A DNA stretch of 64,000 bases from assembly GCA_035578175.1 (NCBI GenBank), contig JAQMRL010000002.1, positions 133,488,171-133,552,170 of the forward strand, written 5' to 3'. The first letter of the stretch is position 1; every line of letters begins with the position of its first letter. Shown here piece by piece: positions 63,786 to 64,000 of the stretch. This DNA is from Catonia carolina (lineage: Eukaryota; Arthropoda; Insecta; Hemiptera; Achilidae). The notes under the pieces were generated by a model. The model had not been told where the DNA came from, ran no database searches, and saw only the letters and a program-made list of their open reading frames with translations. A program made the position numbers and the translations under genes.

Positions 63786-64000
63786 TGTTTCAATATATAC
63801 GAGTATATACGTATATTCAAATATGTATTAAATTTTTTATAAACTTTTTGTTGACATTTATTGCAAATACAAATCACCAACACAACGAATGCAACAATAC
63901 AATGATTGCTATAATAATTTTAAAACTTATTAAACAGCGAAAAGCAAAGATATTTACAAAATTTAACAAAAATTCAAACAATGCAATATTACATAAAAAT

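Noticed and set aside
1..64000. CRISPR array, prokaryotic operons, riboswitches
   Set aside because: Gene content is eukaryotic transposons. No regularly spaced short repeats or operon-like gene packing.

Overview
The window looks like repeat-rich, AT-rich intergenic or heterochromatin-like DNA from an arthropod, most probably an insect. Nearly everything recognisable is a transposable element or a fossil of one. The evidence is jockey-clade and R1-clade non-LTR retrotransposons, a mariner (DD34D) transposase, other IS630-Tc1-mariner and pogo/Tigger DNA transposons, and several tRNA-derived SINE families. I found no host protein-coding gene, rRNA or convincing functional tRNA gene. Species cannot be fixed from sequence alone.

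Layout. 1-7.0 kb: a mariner-like 3' end with inverted arms, a 1.0-kb TIR transposon (1976-2990), an R1 C-terminal fragment and a LINE fossil. 7.0-20 kb: a 5'-truncated LINE with poly(A), a 406-bp retroposon-like repeat, two copies of a ~395-bp SINE-like retroposon (called S4 here) and C-terminal fossils of several LINE families. 20-31.5 kb: a foldback element carrying a jockey C-terminus, two pogo/Tigger-type TIR elements (one with a LINE nested in it), a TIR/MITE element, tRNA-SINEs, a LINE RNase H fragment and a decayed transposase.

33.1-42.6 kb is the core. Two different jockey-clade retrotransposons lie head-to-tail in the same orientation. Each has a gag-like zinc-knuckle ORF1 overlapping an endonuclease/reverse-transcriptase ORF2 by ATGA. 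The first looks fully intact. The second has one homopolymer frameshift. The same 12-bp sequence stands before the first, between the two and after the second, and directly abuts an S4 copy whose own target duplication begins with the same bases. An older ~600-bp repeat is split by this pile-up, and a paralogue near 50.7-51.35 kb shows what the empty site looked like.

42.6-64 kb: LINE fossils on both strands, a foldback mariner (48284-49241), three further jockey C-terminal fragments on the minus strand (50.3, 52.5 and 53.4-54.1 kb), one at 60.6 kb, and four copies of a ~300-bp tRNA-SINE (S3), one inserted inside a jockey coding region.

How it works together: ORF1 protein binds and packages element RNA, and ORF2 nicks DNA and reverse-transcribes at the nick. 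SINEs S1-S4 have no protein and presumably borrow LINE machinery. DNA elements have TA-flanked terminal inverted repeats and broken transposases. All family assignments come from motif reading; none was tested by a database search.
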